From positions 48,548 through 112,547 of the forward strand of contig CAYRFE010000006.1 of the NCBI GenBank assembly GCA_964423645.1: a DNA stretch of 64,000 nt. The letters are read 5' to 3'. A program made the position numbers and the translations under genes. Numbering within the stretch: the stretch's first letter is position 1; the number at the start of each line of letters is the position of its first letter. Source of the DNA: CAYRFE01 sp964423645 [NCBI: uncultured bacterium]. GTDB lineage: Bacteria; Macinerneyibacteriota; Macinerneyibacteria; Macinerneyibacteriales. The notes below the pieces were generated by a model. That model had not been told where the DNA came from and did not search any database. It saw only the letters and a list, made by a program, of their open reading frames with translations. Positions 10,823 through 19,895 of the stretch are shown here, piece by piece.

Positions 10823-12214
10823 ATGAGATTTGTTAATCGTCAGAATGAGCTTTGTTTTTTACAGAGCGAATATCAGAAAAGTGAATCTTCTCTTGTAGTA
10901 GTATACGGCAGGCGCAGAATAGGGAAAACCTGTCTTATCAATGAGTTTTTGCGTGGTAAACGCGGAGTATACTTTCTTGCTACTGAAGAAAGTGAATCAC
11001 AAAATATTAAGGCGTTTCAACGCGCAGTTGCGGAATTTACTACTGACGATATACTTGCTGCTTCGGTTGTGAATGAGTGGGATTTGCTTTTTAAGGCATT
11101 ACTCAGAGCATGTAAAAACGAACGATTGGTGATAGTGATTGACGAGTTTCAGTATTTATCAAAAGGAAATGCGGCATTTCCGAGTGTGTTCCAAAAAGTA
11201 TGGGACACGCTGCTTAAAAACGAAAATTGTATGGTTATTCTGTGCGGTTCATTGATAACAATGATGACCGGGCAACTTTTGACATACGGCAGTCCGCTGT
11301 ATGGTCGTCGTACGGGGCAAATAAAGCTTAAGCAAATTGCGTTTAAGGAATATCATGCGTTTTTCCCATCTTTTTCTTCACGCCAACGTATCGAGTTTTA
11401 TGCAGTTACCGGCGGTGTACCTCGATATATAGAAATGTTCGACGGAGAAAGCGATGTATTCACAGCAGTAGAAAAACTGGTAGTATCACGGCAGAGCTAT
11501 TTATACGACGAACCGCATTATTTATTGCAACATGAGGTGCATGAGATAGGCAGCTATTTTTCTATTATTCGCAGTATTGCTGCGGGTAATCACAAAATTA
11601 GTACAATCAGCGCTGATATTGCAGTTAACCAAACAAATCTTCCGAAATATCTCAAAACGCTTATTGATCTTGATATTATCGAGCGTCAAGTGCCTGTAAC
11701 GGAAAATAATCCCGAAAAAAGTAAGATGGGACTTTATCGTATCACTGATAATTTTATAGCGTTTTGGTTCACTTTTGTATACCCGCAGAAATCACGACTT
11801 GAGCAAAATAACACAGCATATGTGATGGACACGCTTAGGAAAACGTTTGTAGAACGACACGTCGCATTCGTGTTTGAAGATATCTGTAGGGCGGCAATGT
11901 GGGCGTTAGAAGAAAAAGGGTTTTTAAGTTTTTCACGCGTCGGACGATGGTGGAATAAAAATACTGAGATTGATATTGTTGCATTGAATGATGACACAAA
12001 AGATATCATTTTCGGGGAGTGTAAATACACCGCAGCACCGATGGATACCGACGTATGGTATGATATGATTGAAAAAAAGAAAGAAGTGTTGTGGAATAAA
12101 GATATGCGAAACGAATCGTTTGTGTTTTTTTCTATGACCGGTTTTACCCGACAAATGCATGAACTTGCACAATCCCGTACTGATATTTTTCTCATCGGAG
12201 GGGATGAATTGTGA
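10823..12214 (+). CDS. DUF234-type AAA+ ATPase with PD-(D/E)XK nuclease-like domain
   Basis: 463 residues. Walker A GRRRIGKTC (near 29-37), Walker B LVIVIDEFQYL (near 106) and a sensor-like ILCGS follow the archaeal-type ATPase pattern. A winged-helix-like part (about 255-300, SADIAVNQTNLPKYL) comes next. The C-terminal DUF234 region carries EIDIV...GECKY, a PD-(D/E)XK-like set of residues. The biological role of these ATPases is not settled. RBS GAGGTG is 6 nt upstream. It overlaps a Sel1 lipoprotein gene by 4 nt. A second, differently built ATPase of this broad type is at 43913. Confidence 0.87.
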   Translation: MRFVNRQNELCFLQSEYQKSESSLVVVYGRRRIGKTCLINEFLRGKRGVYFLATEESESQNIKAFQRAVAEFTTDDILAASVVNEWDLLFKALLRACKNERLVIVIDEFQYLSKGNAAFPSVFQKVWDTLLKNENCMVILCGSLITMMTGQLLTYGSPLYGRRTGQIKLKQIAFKEYHAFFPSFSSRQRIEFYAVTGGVPRYIEMFDGESDVFTAVEKLVVSRQSYLYDEPHYLLQHEVHEIGSYFSIIRSIAAGNHKISTISADIAVNQTNLPKYLKTLIDLDIIERQVPVTENNPEKSKMGLYRITDNFIAFWFTFVYPQKSRLEQNNTAYVMDTLRKTFVERHVAFVFEDICRAAMWALEEKGFLSFSRVGRWWNKNTEIDIVALNDDTKDIIFGECKYTAAPMDTDVWYDMIEKKKEVLWNKDMRNESFVFFSMTGFTRQMHELAQSRTDIFLIGGDEL

Positions 12215-13539
12215 ATACAGCGGAAAAGAATCTATATCGAATTGTTGTGACGATTGTAGTGCTCGTTATATGCGGGAATTGCGCTCAAAAGCACCCAACC
12301 AAGCAAGAGCTTCAACAATCACTCACGCTAAGAGCTGAACAAGGCGACGTGCAAGCACAGTTTGAATTGGGGAAGTTTTACTATTTTCTTGAAGAAAATC
12401 CTGCACGGCATGAGAAAGCATACCCGTGGTTTGTGAAAGCATCCGAAAAAGGCAATGCATATGCAATGCACTATCTCGGAAGAATGTATCACTACGGGTA
12501 TTTTGTGCAAAAAGACGAAAGAAAGGCGAAAGACTACTTTTCAAAAAGCATTGCTACAATACAGAATGATTCTCTCACAAAAAATCCTGAGGCATGGTAT
12601 TGTATGGGATGGAGTTTTCATTACGGCATTGAAGTTGAGAAGAACGATACCGAAGCAGTGAAGTGTTTTGAAAAAGCAGCGAAAAAAGGGAATATCATCG
12701 CACAGTATGATTTGGGATTATGTTATATAAAAGGCGAAGGTGCTGAAAAAGACCAAAAACAAGCAGAGAAATGGATGCGCAAAGCTGCAGAATGCAATGA
12801 TGCGATGGCACAGTATCTATTTGCTTTTAAAAGCATATGGTTTTCTACTGACGATTTAGAGAATTTTAAGATTTTATATAATCAATTGAACGCTGATAGC
12901 AAGAATATAGTTAAGTGGTTAACATTATCATCGCACCAAGGTTTGAGTTATGCAGAATATAGTTTGGGCAATTTATACGATGTACAATCAGCATTTTGTC
13001 TTTCAAGTAATGAGCAACGTGCACTAGAATTAAAAACATCAGCAGCCCAGAAAGGTTATTTTATAGCACAATATGATATTGGGAAGTATTATATCTTTAA
13101 ATGGTATGGTAATAATCAGAATCAATCCAACTATGATAAGGCAATATTTTGGTTTGAAAAGGCAGCTGCATCCGGGAGCGTACCTGCCCAGTATGAAATG
13201 TTTAGCCATTATGCATTAAGAGATTTAGATAAAGCATTATACTGGCTTGAATTAGCAGCAAATCAAGGTGATAAAGATTCTCAGTCGATGTTAGGTACAT
13301 ATTATTTACTAGGCAAAGGAGTAAAAAAGAATTACGTCATTGCATATAAATGGTTAATCTTGGGTTTAAGATTCGGCGATGATGAAACAATACCCATGAT
13401 TGATGATACAATGTCCGCCGAGGATATAGCAAAAGGAGAAAAATTGGTTAAAACATGGACGCCAAAGATAAATACTAATAATAATTTTATTATACAGCCA
13501 TACAACGTTATCAACGTTACACTATTAGAGTTAAGATAA
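12211..13539 (+). CDS. Long Sel1-repeat protein, probably exported
   Basis: 442 residues from a GTG that overlaps the ATPase stop. The N-terminus has a hydrophobic segment (about 10-24) ending in CGNC, a poor lipobox, so lipoprotein status is uncertain. There are about eight Sel1-type repeats, for example AQFELGKFYYF, AMHYLGRMYHYG, AQYDLGLCYIKGEG and SQSMLGTYYLLGKG. The last ~30 residues are non-repetitive. Cotranscription with an AAA+/nuclease-like ATPase is unexpected for an exported solenoid protein. The 3' half appears more AT-rich than the core genes. Confidence 0.83.
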   Translation: MNTAEKNLYRIVVTIVVLVICGNCAQKHPTKQELQQSLTLRAEQGDVQAQFELGKFYYFLEENPARHEKAYPWFVKASEKGNAYAMHYLGRMYHYGYFVQKDERKAKDYFSKSIATIQNDSLTKNPEAWYCMGWSFHYGIEVEKNDTEAVKCFEKAAKKGNIIAQYDLGLCYIKGEGAEKDQKQAEKWMRKAAECNDAMAQYLFAFKSIWFSTDDLENFKILYNQLNADSKNIVKWLTLSSHQGLSYAEYSLGNLYDVQSAFCLSSNEQRALELKTSAAQKGYFIAQYDIGKYYIFKWYGNNQNQSNYDKAIFWFEKAAASGSVPAQYEMFSHYALRDLDKALYWLELAANQGDKDSQSMLGTYYLLGKGVKKNYVIAYKWLILGLRFGDDETIPMIDDTMSAEDIAKGEKLVKTWTPKINTNNNFIIQPYNVINVTLLELR

Positions 13540-13542
13540 ACC

Positions 13543-13566
13543 CGAGACGCATTTTCATGCGTCTCG
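13543..13566. terminator. Bidirectional hairpin between Sel1 gene and asnS
   Basis: Perfect 9 bp stem CGAGACGCA / TGCGTCTCG with loop TTTTCA, placed between two convergent genes. The T tracts on both sides are weak, so termination is inferred mainly from position. Confidence 0.65.
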
Positions 13567-13581
13567 TAAAAGAGTTATTAC

Positions 13582-14973
13582 TTAAAAATCAGCGTTTCTT
13601 GGTGTGCGCGGGAAGGGGAGGACGTCGCGGATGTTCTGCATACCGGTGATGTACATCACAGCACGTTCGAAACCGAGTCCGAATCCTGCATGCGGTACGC
13701 CGCCGAATCTGCGAAGATCGAGATACCATTCGTAATCTTTTTTGTGGAGTCCCATTTCTTCGATGCGTTTCAGCAACACATCATATCGCTCTTCACGCTG
13801 GCTTCCGCCGATAAGTTCGCCCGGGCCTGCCACCAACAGGTCGGTAGCGGCGACGGTCTTACCATCATCATTCATACGCATATAGAACGCCTTGATATCT
13901 TTCGGGTAATCGGTGACGAATACCGGTTTTTTGAATACTTCCTCAACGATGTATTTTTCATGCTCGGTCTGCAAGTCAATTCCCCATTTAACCGGGAATT
14001 CGAAGCTTTTCCCAGATTTTTGTAATAATTCAACCGCTTCGGTATAGGTCACACGCCCGAAATCAGAGTTGAGCACATGGTTCAAGCGTTCAAGTAATGT
14101 GGTGTCGATGAACGCGTTGAAAAACTCCATTTCTTCCGGTGCATGCTCAAGGACATAGCGGATCATATATTTTACCATGTCCTCAGCCAGTATCATATCG
14201 TCTTTCAGGTCGGCAAATGCGATCTCCGGCTCGATCATCCAGAATTCCGACGCATGCTTCGGGGTGTTGGAGTTCTCGGCACGGAAGGTCGGCCCGAAAG
14301 TATATACATTTCTGAATGCCATACAGTAGTTTTCCACTGCAAGCTGCCCTGATACAGTCAGGCTTGTTTCTTTGCCGAAAAAGTCTTTGCTGTAATCAAT
14401 TTTCCCGTCGTCGGTGTGCGGTAGTTTGTCCATGTCCAGTGTGGTGACGCGGAACATTTCGCCTGCACCTTCGCAATCGCTGCCCGTGATGATCGGTGTA
14501 TGCACATACACAAAGCCGCGGTCTTGGAAGAAACAATGTATCGCATGAGCCAGCAAACTGCGCACGCGAAATACTGCGGTAAATGTGTTCGTGCGAGGAC
14601 GCAAATGAGCGATCGTGCGGAGATATTCAAAGCTGTGACGTTTTTTCTGCAACGGAAACTCGTGGTCACAATGACCGACCAGCGTGATAGAGGTTGCTTT
14701 TATTTCAAACGCCTGTTTTTGTCCTTCGCTTTTTACCACTTTTCCGTTGATGGCGATCGATGATCCGAGGGTAAATTTACAAATATCATTAAAATTATTC
14801 AATGTATCGTCAAACACGATCTGTGTGTTTTTTAAAAATGAGCCGTCGTTGAGTTCGATAAAGCCGAAAGTCTTGGAATCACGGATCGTTCTGATCCATC
14901 CGGAAAGCATGACGTCTTTTCCGAGGAATGATTCCCATTCGCGGAACAGGGTTTTAACCGATACTTTTTCCAT
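13582..14973 (-). CDS. asnS: Asparaginyl-tRNA synthetase
   Basis: The ATG at 14973 follows AAGGAG at 7-9 nt; a GTG three codons earlier abuts the RBS and is rejected. 463 residues: N-terminal OB anticodon-binding domain (about 15-105), then the class II core with motif 2 [20 protein letters not shown] and motif 3 [28 protein letters not shown] is typical of AsnRS rather than AspRS. It charges tRNA-Asn directly, so this organism need not rely on the amidotransferase route for Asn. Single gene with its own promoter. Confidence 0.96.
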   Translation of the reverse strand: MEKVSVKTLFREWESFLGKDVMLSGWIRTIRDSKTFGFIELNDGSFLKNTQIVFDDTLNNFNDICKFTLGSSIAINGKVVKSEGQKQAFEIKATSITLVGHCDHEFPLQKKRHSFEYLRTIAHLRPRTNTFTAVFRVRSLLAHAIHCFFQDRGFVYVHTPIITGSDCEGAGEMFRVTTLDMDKLPHTDDGKIDYSKDFFGKETSLTVSGQLAVENYCMAFRNVYTFGPTFRAENSNTPKHASEFWMIEPEIAFADLKDDMILAEDMVKYMIRYVLEHAPEEMEFFNAFIDTTLLERLNHVLNSDFGRVTYTEAVELLQKSGKSFEFPVKWGIDLQTEHEKYIVEEVFKKPVFVTDYPKDIKAFYMRMNDDGKTVAATDLLVAGPGELIGGSQREERYDVLLKRIEEMGLHKKDYEWYLDLRRFGGVPHAGFGLGFERAVMYITGMQNIRDVLPFPRTPRNADF

Positions 14974-15002
14974 ATGTATCACTCCTTCTTTGTTGTCGTG
15001 AG

Positions 15003-15031
15003 ATTGTAGTACACAGAAAGGCTTTCGTCAA
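15003..15031 (-). promoter_or_regulatory. Predicted promoter of asnS
   Basis: On the minus strand TTGACG (15031-15026), 17 nt, TACAAT (15008-15003), 30 nt before the ATG. The same hexamers and spacing recur upstream of the gene at 30423. Confidence 0.7.
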
Positions 15032-15079
15032 GAATTTATACACAAAAATTGATAAATACGATTGAAAAATTGAAAACTG

Positions 15080-15580
15080 TTGCTAAAAGCGAATCGATAT
15101 AGTATAACTTTATGGAAATTACGTATCACTATTGTAGTTTGTGGATACACTGTGGTGGCAATTTTAGGTTTGCAGGTAACTGAAAAAGAAAGATTGGAGA
15201 AATGCATGACGAAAGATGTAGTGTTGTTTACAGCGGGATATATATCTGTATTTTATATTATTCTTTATTTTATTCTTAAGATACCGCATTTTACTGATGA
15301 CTCAAAGTGGAAAATAAAATTTCCGCGTTTTTTAGGACGTGTTATAATGTTAGCTTTTTTTGGATATGTTTATTTTGCGCATGTTTTTGCTTTTTCATAC
15401 ATTGCTGTTGCAGTATTCCGAACAAAAGGAGTTATTTTATCATTTGTTGATTTGGTGAAAGATAATGAAGATATAAGCTTTGAAATAATTATTATTATTT
15501 GCGTGGTGAAAAGTTTTATATTTATGGTTTTTGCTGAAGTTGTAAAATATTATAGAAAAAAGCATGTAGTTAGGATCTAG
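15080..15580 (+). CDS. Small integral membrane protein, unknown
   Basis: About 166 residues with four hydrophobic segments (near residues 14-32, 52-72, 88-115 and 135-156) and a basic C-terminus. No family recognised. The start is uncertain: the only in-frame initiator near the 5' end is TTG at 15080, without a clear RBS, and a -10-like TATAGT lies inside the first codons at about 15096; translation may begin at a later GTG. It stands alone between asnS and a repeat-bearing gap, and its composition is AT-rich. Confidence 0.55.
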   Translation: MLKANRYSITLWKLRITIVVCGYTVVAILGLQVTEKERLEKCMTKDVVLFTAGYISVFYIILYFILKIPHFTDDSKWKIKFPRFLGRVIMLAFFGYVYFAHVFAFSYIAVAVFRTKGVILSFVDLVKDNEDISFEIIIIICVVKSFIFMVFAEVVKYYRKKHVVRI

Positions 15581-15595
15581 ATTTTGTAATTCAAA

Positions 15596-15720
15596 TACAA
15601 GAATTTTTCTCTTGCATATATTCGTCGAAATGACAACCCCTCATAACGTTTGCCACCCCGTCGATACTCCTTCAGTGAGAAGGGGAATTCAATCTGCGAT
15701 CATCTGCGTAAGTCTGCGGA
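15596..15720. repeat. Dispersed intergenic repeat, second locus
   Basis: Contains TTCGTCGAAATGACA, a degraded form of the CCCCTTCA hairpin (CTCCTTCAGTGAGAAGG) and the TCTGCG-rich run, in the same order as at 8400-8560. The rest of the 15581-15896 gap is otherwise empty apart from the promoter at 15845-15873. Confidence 0.65.
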
Positions 15721-15844
15721 TAAAAAGGCAAGGAAATTTCTTCATGGTTACGATTATTGAAATTTCACTCACTCCCTGAATGATTACATCCTGTTCACGT
15801 ATCGTTTGCGACGATATAATTTATTTTTTATCTGAATCTTATTC

Positions 15845-15873
15845 TTGCTATGCATTCGTTCTATCTGTATACT
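15845..15873 (+). promoter_or_regulatory. Predicted promoter of the ASCH gene
   Basis: TTGCTA (15845-15850), 17 nt, TATACT (15868-15873). The gene starts 24 nt further on, after GGAGGA. Confidence 0.7.
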
Positions 15874-15896
15874 GATTTTCTAAACGGAGGAAGCAT

Positions 15897-16253
15897 ATGA
15901 ATAAGCATAAACGTATGACATTTGTGTCGGATTCGCTGGTCGTTCAGATTATCCGTGGTGAGAAGACAGCGAGCGTAAGCCGTGTTGAAGAGGTCAATGT
16001 CATCGTGGATGATTTTGATGATCCGCTTGTTGTAGGTGAATACTACGATGTATTTGACAGTAAATTTGTGAAAAGAACGACAATCCGTATAGTTGCTATG
16101 GAACTTTGCCGATGGGATCATATACCGGAGCGCTTATGGTTGGGCGAAACAAATTCAAATGCAGATGAATTTCGTGTGGATCATAGAGATTATTTTGATA
16201 ATCCGTCAGATGATTTTGAATTTGTCGCCTATTACTTCGAGAAATGTGACTGA
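15897..16253 (+). CDS. ASCH-like domain protein
   Basis: 118 residues with a strong RBS (CGGAGGA, 8 nt spacing). Features are LVVQIIRGEKTASV near residue 14 (the G.KT that starts ASCH/PUA-like folds), DPLVVGEYYDVFD, a central beta run and a Trp/Pro-rich LCRWDHIPERLW segment. ASCH domains bind RNA or nucleic-acid-related ligands, and some act on modified nucleosides. The assignment rests on pattern resemblance and is moderate. It has its own promoter and no operon partner. Confidence 0.6.
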   Translation: MNKHKRMTFVSDSLVVQIIRGEKTASVSRVEEVNVIVDDFDDPLVVGEYYDVFDSKFVKRTTIRIVAMELCRWDHIPERLWLGETNSNADEFRVDHRDYFDNPSDDFEFVAYYFEKCD

Positions 16254-16643
16254 GAATATCATAAGGAGTGTTATTTAATCTCAATGGGGCAATGTCCCCG
16301 AAACTTGTTTCGGCTTTACTATGATAGTTCTGATATTCAAATGGTAAGTCAAAATCATATAAGAACTTAAACCATTCTCAAAATAAAAGGAAGAGGTGGT
16401 CGCACAGCGAAAGTATTATTTTTGAGTTACCCTGTAGCTTGCTGCCGTGTAGTTTATTCCCCCCAGAAGTATTTTAAATAACTCAATCGAGACCTTAGAG
16501 AAATTCAAATAATCCCACTTATTTTTCCGTAAAAATGGACGAAGTAAGACAAGCGAGTATATTTTTCGATCATTCTGAAGAGATGTCTTTTTTGTCTCAA
16601 AAAAATGAAAGTTAATTATATGTGACATTACGCCTTTTTCTGC
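16254..16643. other. 390 bp gap without a convincing gene
   Basis: A perfect hairpin CCGAAAC / GTTTCGG (16298-16313, loop TT) lies just after GGGG/CCCC arms (16286-16299), a possible transcription stop for the ASCH gene. Near 16424-16462 a degraded hairpin resembling TAGCTTGCTGC plus TAGTTTATTCCCCCC looks like repeat debris. A 70-codon frame on the minus strand (16416-16628) lacks an RBS and any family resemblance. Confidence 0.5.
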
Positions 16644-16697
16644 TTGACAACTCGGAGAACGAGAGGTATACTAAATTGTAACATATATGCGACAATT
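16644..16697 (+). promoter_or_regulatory. Strong promoter with operator-like inverted repeat
   Basis: TTGACA (16644-16649), 17 nt, TATACT (16667-16672), close to consensus. Just downstream AATTGT (16674-16679) and ACAATT (16692-16697) form an inverted repeat with a 12 nt gap over the transcription start. The gene it serves begins with an HTH domain, so autoregulation is a natural inference. Confidence 0.7.
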
Positions 16698-16728
16698 ATA
16701 TGGGGATTGGCGTATTAAGGAGGTTGTG

Positions 16729-19700
16729 ATGTTGTACGGTGAAAAAGTTAAACAAGCAAGAGTTGATAAACAGTTAACACAGGCCGAATTGGCGGCAATG
16801 ACGAATTCGACACGACAAACTATTAATCTTATAGAGGCGGGGCGTTTTAATCCGTCGCTGAAGCTTTGTCTTGATATCGCGGTTGCGCTCGGAAAAACAC
16901 TTGATGAGTTATTTTGGTTGAGCGGGTCGGGTATATTAGATGCGATACATCAAGTGCTCATCGCTGATGTGGGTAGCACAACGACAAAGGTCGTGCTATT
17001 GGAGCGCGAAAACGGTGTGTTTCATTTAGCAGGCGATGCAGAATCGCCCACTACGGTTGAAAAACCAGATGAAGACGTGAAAATCGGTTTGATACGGGCG
17101 TTCAGAAAACTCGAAGAAGCAACCGGAAAAACCTTGGTCACTGACAGCGGTAAACCGAAAGTCCCGTTTTTTGCGACAAGTTCTGCCGGTGGCGGTCTTC
17201 AAGTCATGGCCTTCGGTATTTCTTCGACAGATACGGGGAAAGCCGCCGAGATGACTGTTTTCGGCGCAGGCGGGATTATTTTGCAGACATTTACGGTTGA
17301 TGACGGACTCACGGTCATCCATAAAATGCGACAGATCCGTGCGTTACACCCTGACATGATTCTTATGGCAGGCGGAACTGACGGAGGAAATATTGCAAGT
17401 ATTGTGAGGCTTGCCGAGATATTAAGTCTTTCTCATCCGATATCAAAATTCGATCAGACCAAAAAAATACCCTTGATATATAGTGGCAATAAGGATGCCT
17501 TTCCCTACATTGAGTCAATTTTGAAACAGCATTTTGATGTCACGCAAACAGAGAATATCCGGCCGGCATTAAATATTTTAAATACTGAACCATCGAAAGC
17601 CGCGGTTCATGATGCGTTCATGGAGCATGTGATGGAACAGGCTCCGGGATATAGGGATATCAAAAAATGGGTGAAAACCGATATGATACCTACGCCTGCC
17701 GGGGTGGAAAAAATATTGATCTTATATGGAGAACATACCCGTAAAAATGTTGTTATGTTTGATATCGGCGGTGCAACGACAGATTTTTTTTCAAATATTT
17801 ACGGAGAATACAGTAGGACGGTCGCGGCAAACACCGGCATGAGTTATTCCATTGCTCAAGTAATGTCTGATTCGGGCATTGACTCGATCATGAAACGCTT
17901 GCCGCATACCCTTCAAGATGTCGATGTGAAAAATTATATTTGCAATAAAATGTTGAATCCGTGGTATGTCCCCGACCATGTGACTGACATTGTTATTGAG
18001 CAAGCGGTAGCAACATCTGCCGTTGAACTTGCTTGGAAACAGCATCAATCGATGTGTTTTAAACAGCATAGACTCGGTTTTTTGGAAAAAAGACGTTTGA
18101 AAACCGATTATGATCCTTTTGAAGAAGTATTTTATGTCAAAGATGAAGAGAAATTGTTCCAAATGAGTGATATCGATATGATTATCGCGGCAGGTGGAGT
18201 TATCCGACATTCACATACACACGAAGTTTTGAGTATGATCGCTGATAGTGTGCGCCCGCATGGAGTTGTCCAATGTATGCGGGATCATTTTTTCAAATCA
18301 CCTCATTTGGGTTTATTATCAACGGTTGATAATGAAACGGCATTACGCGTATTTGAGGAGGACACACTCGAAGATCTTGGTTGGATCGTTGCCCCCATCG
18401 GGAAGATTAAGCAAGGAAAAGATACATTATCTGTTGTAGCGGGTGATATTACCTATACGGTAAAAGGTGGTGAAGTGTTGCTCCTTGGTCAAGGCGGGAG
18501 TGTGACCGTGCATGCATTGGGAGGTGTAGCAATTAAGAAAAATATAACCACGCTGTCGTTTGATGCTCACACACCGGTCCTTATTGATTGTCGCGGTCGC
18601 GGCGAGTTCTTTAACGGCAAATCACTTCAAGAGTATGCGTTGCCGATGAAAATTCGAGTAGCTGAAGGCCCATGTGCCATAGTTCATTCAGATGAATTAC
18701 GCATTCAACGCGGAAATTATACATTTGTGCGGGAATTGCCCTATCAAGGAGAGATTTTCGTCAAACAAGGTGAAGATGTAACGCCAAATACCGTTATCGG
18801 TGAAAACCGTTGTACTCCGCCTCGAGTATACATAATTGATATTCGTCGTATGATTGGGTATGACAGAAAAGTATCCGAAGATGTTATCAAGACAAATCTT
18901 GTAATTAAAAAAGATGATATTATAGACGTAGGTCAAAAAATATTTCACTTAAAGGGGATGATGTTCGGTGAAGAGTGGTTTCATTCACCGGTAAGAGGTT
19001 CTGTTGTTCGAATTGACAAAGGTGTGATTATGGTGCGTGAAATTCAAGATTATTCGGATAAACCGGTAGTCATGAATATTGCTGAACAGACTGGTCATAA
19101 GCCTGCACATATTAAATCGATCCTTAATTGTCAGGAAGGCGATTTCCTTGAGCGTGGTATGCAACTTATTAAATTATCTGCAGAATTACCGAGGATCACA
19201 TCACCGGTGACCGGTACCGTTAAAAAAATTGATACAATCGAGGGAACGATCACTTTGCAATATGATAATAAGCCTGTTCCGTTGTATTCTTTTGTCAAGG
19301 GTACGGTTGTGTGTGTCGAGCCCGGTTTCAGCGTCAAGATAGAAGGGCATGGAGCGATCGCATACGGTGTCTTTGGTGTAGGATCTGAACACAGCGGCGA
19401 ACTCATGGAACTGAAAATTGGAGAAGATATTGATGTGAGAAGCAGTGATATGGTAATCGTTATGTATGAAAGTGTGACGAGTGCGAACATGCGCGACGCG
19501 GTGAAGCATAATGTTCGGGGAATAATTGCACCTTCGATGCATGCATCGGCCTGGGCTGATTTTTACGGTAAAGAAATCGGTGCGGGATTTACGGGTAATG
19601 AAGAAATTCCCTTTACACTTATAATTACTGAAGGATTTGGGGACTTGGAGATGAAACAAACAACAAAAGAATTTTTCAAAGACTCGTTGGGAAAATCAGC

Positions 19701-19767
19701 AAGTCTCTCGGGTCGTACGCAGATCCGTGCCGGAGTGGTGAGGCCGATGATTGTGATATCTGATTGA
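16729..19767 (+). CDS. HTH - MutL-like ASKHA - repeated C-terminal region fusion
   Basis: The ATG at 16729 follows AAGGAGG (16717-16723) and gives 1012 residues. Part 1 (1-66) is a XRE/Cro-type helix-turn-helix (LTQAELAAMTNSTRQTINL). Part 2 (about 75-600) resembles MutL/GlmL, the ASKHA protein encoded with glutamate mutase and D-ornithine aminomutase: ADVGSTTTK at ~79-87, MAGGTDGGN, DIGGATTD at 345-352 and AAGGVIRHS near 486. Part 3 (about 600-1012) is a beta-rich tail with twice-occurring SPV.G.V..I motifs (HSPVRGSVVRID, TSPVTGTVKKID). MutL alone is ~460 residues. No B12 mutase gene is nearby. The gene is monocistronic, with an operator-like promoter and a terminator. A chaperone or reactivase for a B12 enzyme with built-in transcription control is inferred, not shown. 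Confidence 0.8.
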   Translation: MLYGEKVKQARVDKQLTQAELAAMTNSTRQTINLIEAGRFNPSLKLCLDIAVALGKTLDELFWLSGSGILDAIHQVLIADVGSTTTKVVLLERENGVFHLAGDAESPTTVEKPDEDVKIGLIRAFRKLEEATGKTLVTDSGKPKVPFFATSSAGGGLQVMAFGISSTDTGKAAEMTVFGAGGIILQTFTVDDGLTVIHKMRQIRALHPDMILMAGGTDGGNIASIVRLAEILSLSHPISKFDQTKKIPLIYSGNKDAFPYIESILKQHFDVTQTENIRPALNILNTEPSKAAVHDAFMEHVMEQAPGYRDIKKWVKTDMIPTPAGVEKILILYGEHTRKNVVMFDIGGATTDFFSNIYGEYSRTVAANTGMSYSIAQVMSDSGIDSIMKRLPHTLQDVDVKNYICNKMLNPWYVPDHVTDIVIEQAVATSAVELAWKQHQSMCFKQHRLGFLEKRRLKTDYDPFEEVFYVKDEEKLFQMSDIDMIIAAGGVIRHSHTHEVLSMIADSVRPHGVVQCMRDHFFKSPHLGLLSTVDNETALRVFEEDTLEDLGWIVAPIGKIKQGKDTLSVVAGDITYTVKGGEVLLLGQGGSVTVHALGGVAIKKNITTLSFDAHTPVLIDCRGRGEFFNGKSLQEYALPMKIRVAEGPCAIVHSDELRIQRGNYTFVRELPYQGEIFVKQGEDVTPNTVIGENRCTPPRVYIIDIRRMIGYDRKVSEDVIKTNLVIKKDDIIDVGQKIFHLKGMMFGEEWFHSPVRGSVVRIDKGVIMVREIQDYSDKPVVMNIAEQTGHKPAHIKSILNCQEGDFLERGMQLIKLSAELPRITSPVTGTVKKIDTIEGTITLQYDNKPVPLYSFVKGTVVCVEPGFSVKIEGHGAIAYGVFGVGSEHSGELMELKIGEDIDVRSSDMVIVMYESVTSANMRDAVKHNVRGIIAPSMHASAWADFYGKEIGAGFTGNEEIPFTLIITEGFGDLEMKQTTKEFFKDSLGKSASLSGRTQIRAGVVRPMIVISD

Positions 19768-19797
19768 AAAAACTGTTTGTTCGTATAAAGTCGCACG

Positions 19798-19831
19798 AAA
19801 AGAAGCACATTTCTTATGTGCTTCTTTTTTT
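19798..19831 (+). terminator. Strong intrinsic terminator after the HTH-MutL gene
   Basis: AAGAAGCACAT / ATGTGCTTCTT stem with a short T-rich loop, ending in a run of seven T. It isolates the fusion gene as a single transcript. Confidence 0.92.
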
Positions 19832-19834
19832 ATC

Positions 19835-19862
19835 TTGACAATATGTAATTATCTAGGATAAT
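19835..19862 (+). promoter_or_regulatory. Predicted promoter of the OMP gene
   Basis: TTGACA (19835-19840), 16 nt, GATAAT (19857-19862), immediately after the terminator. Confidence 0.65.
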
Positions 19863-19895
19863 CCACTCTGTTGCACAATGAAGGAGGTTCATTTT

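Noticed and set aside
16254-16340. Cobalamin riboswitch ahead of the MutL-like gene
   Set aside because: No B12-box sequence (GCCACTG) is present, and the promoter at 16644 lies downstream of these hairpins.
16416-16628. Minus-strand 70-codon frame before the HTH-MutL gene
   Set aside because: No RBS or family resemblance; it spans repeat debris.
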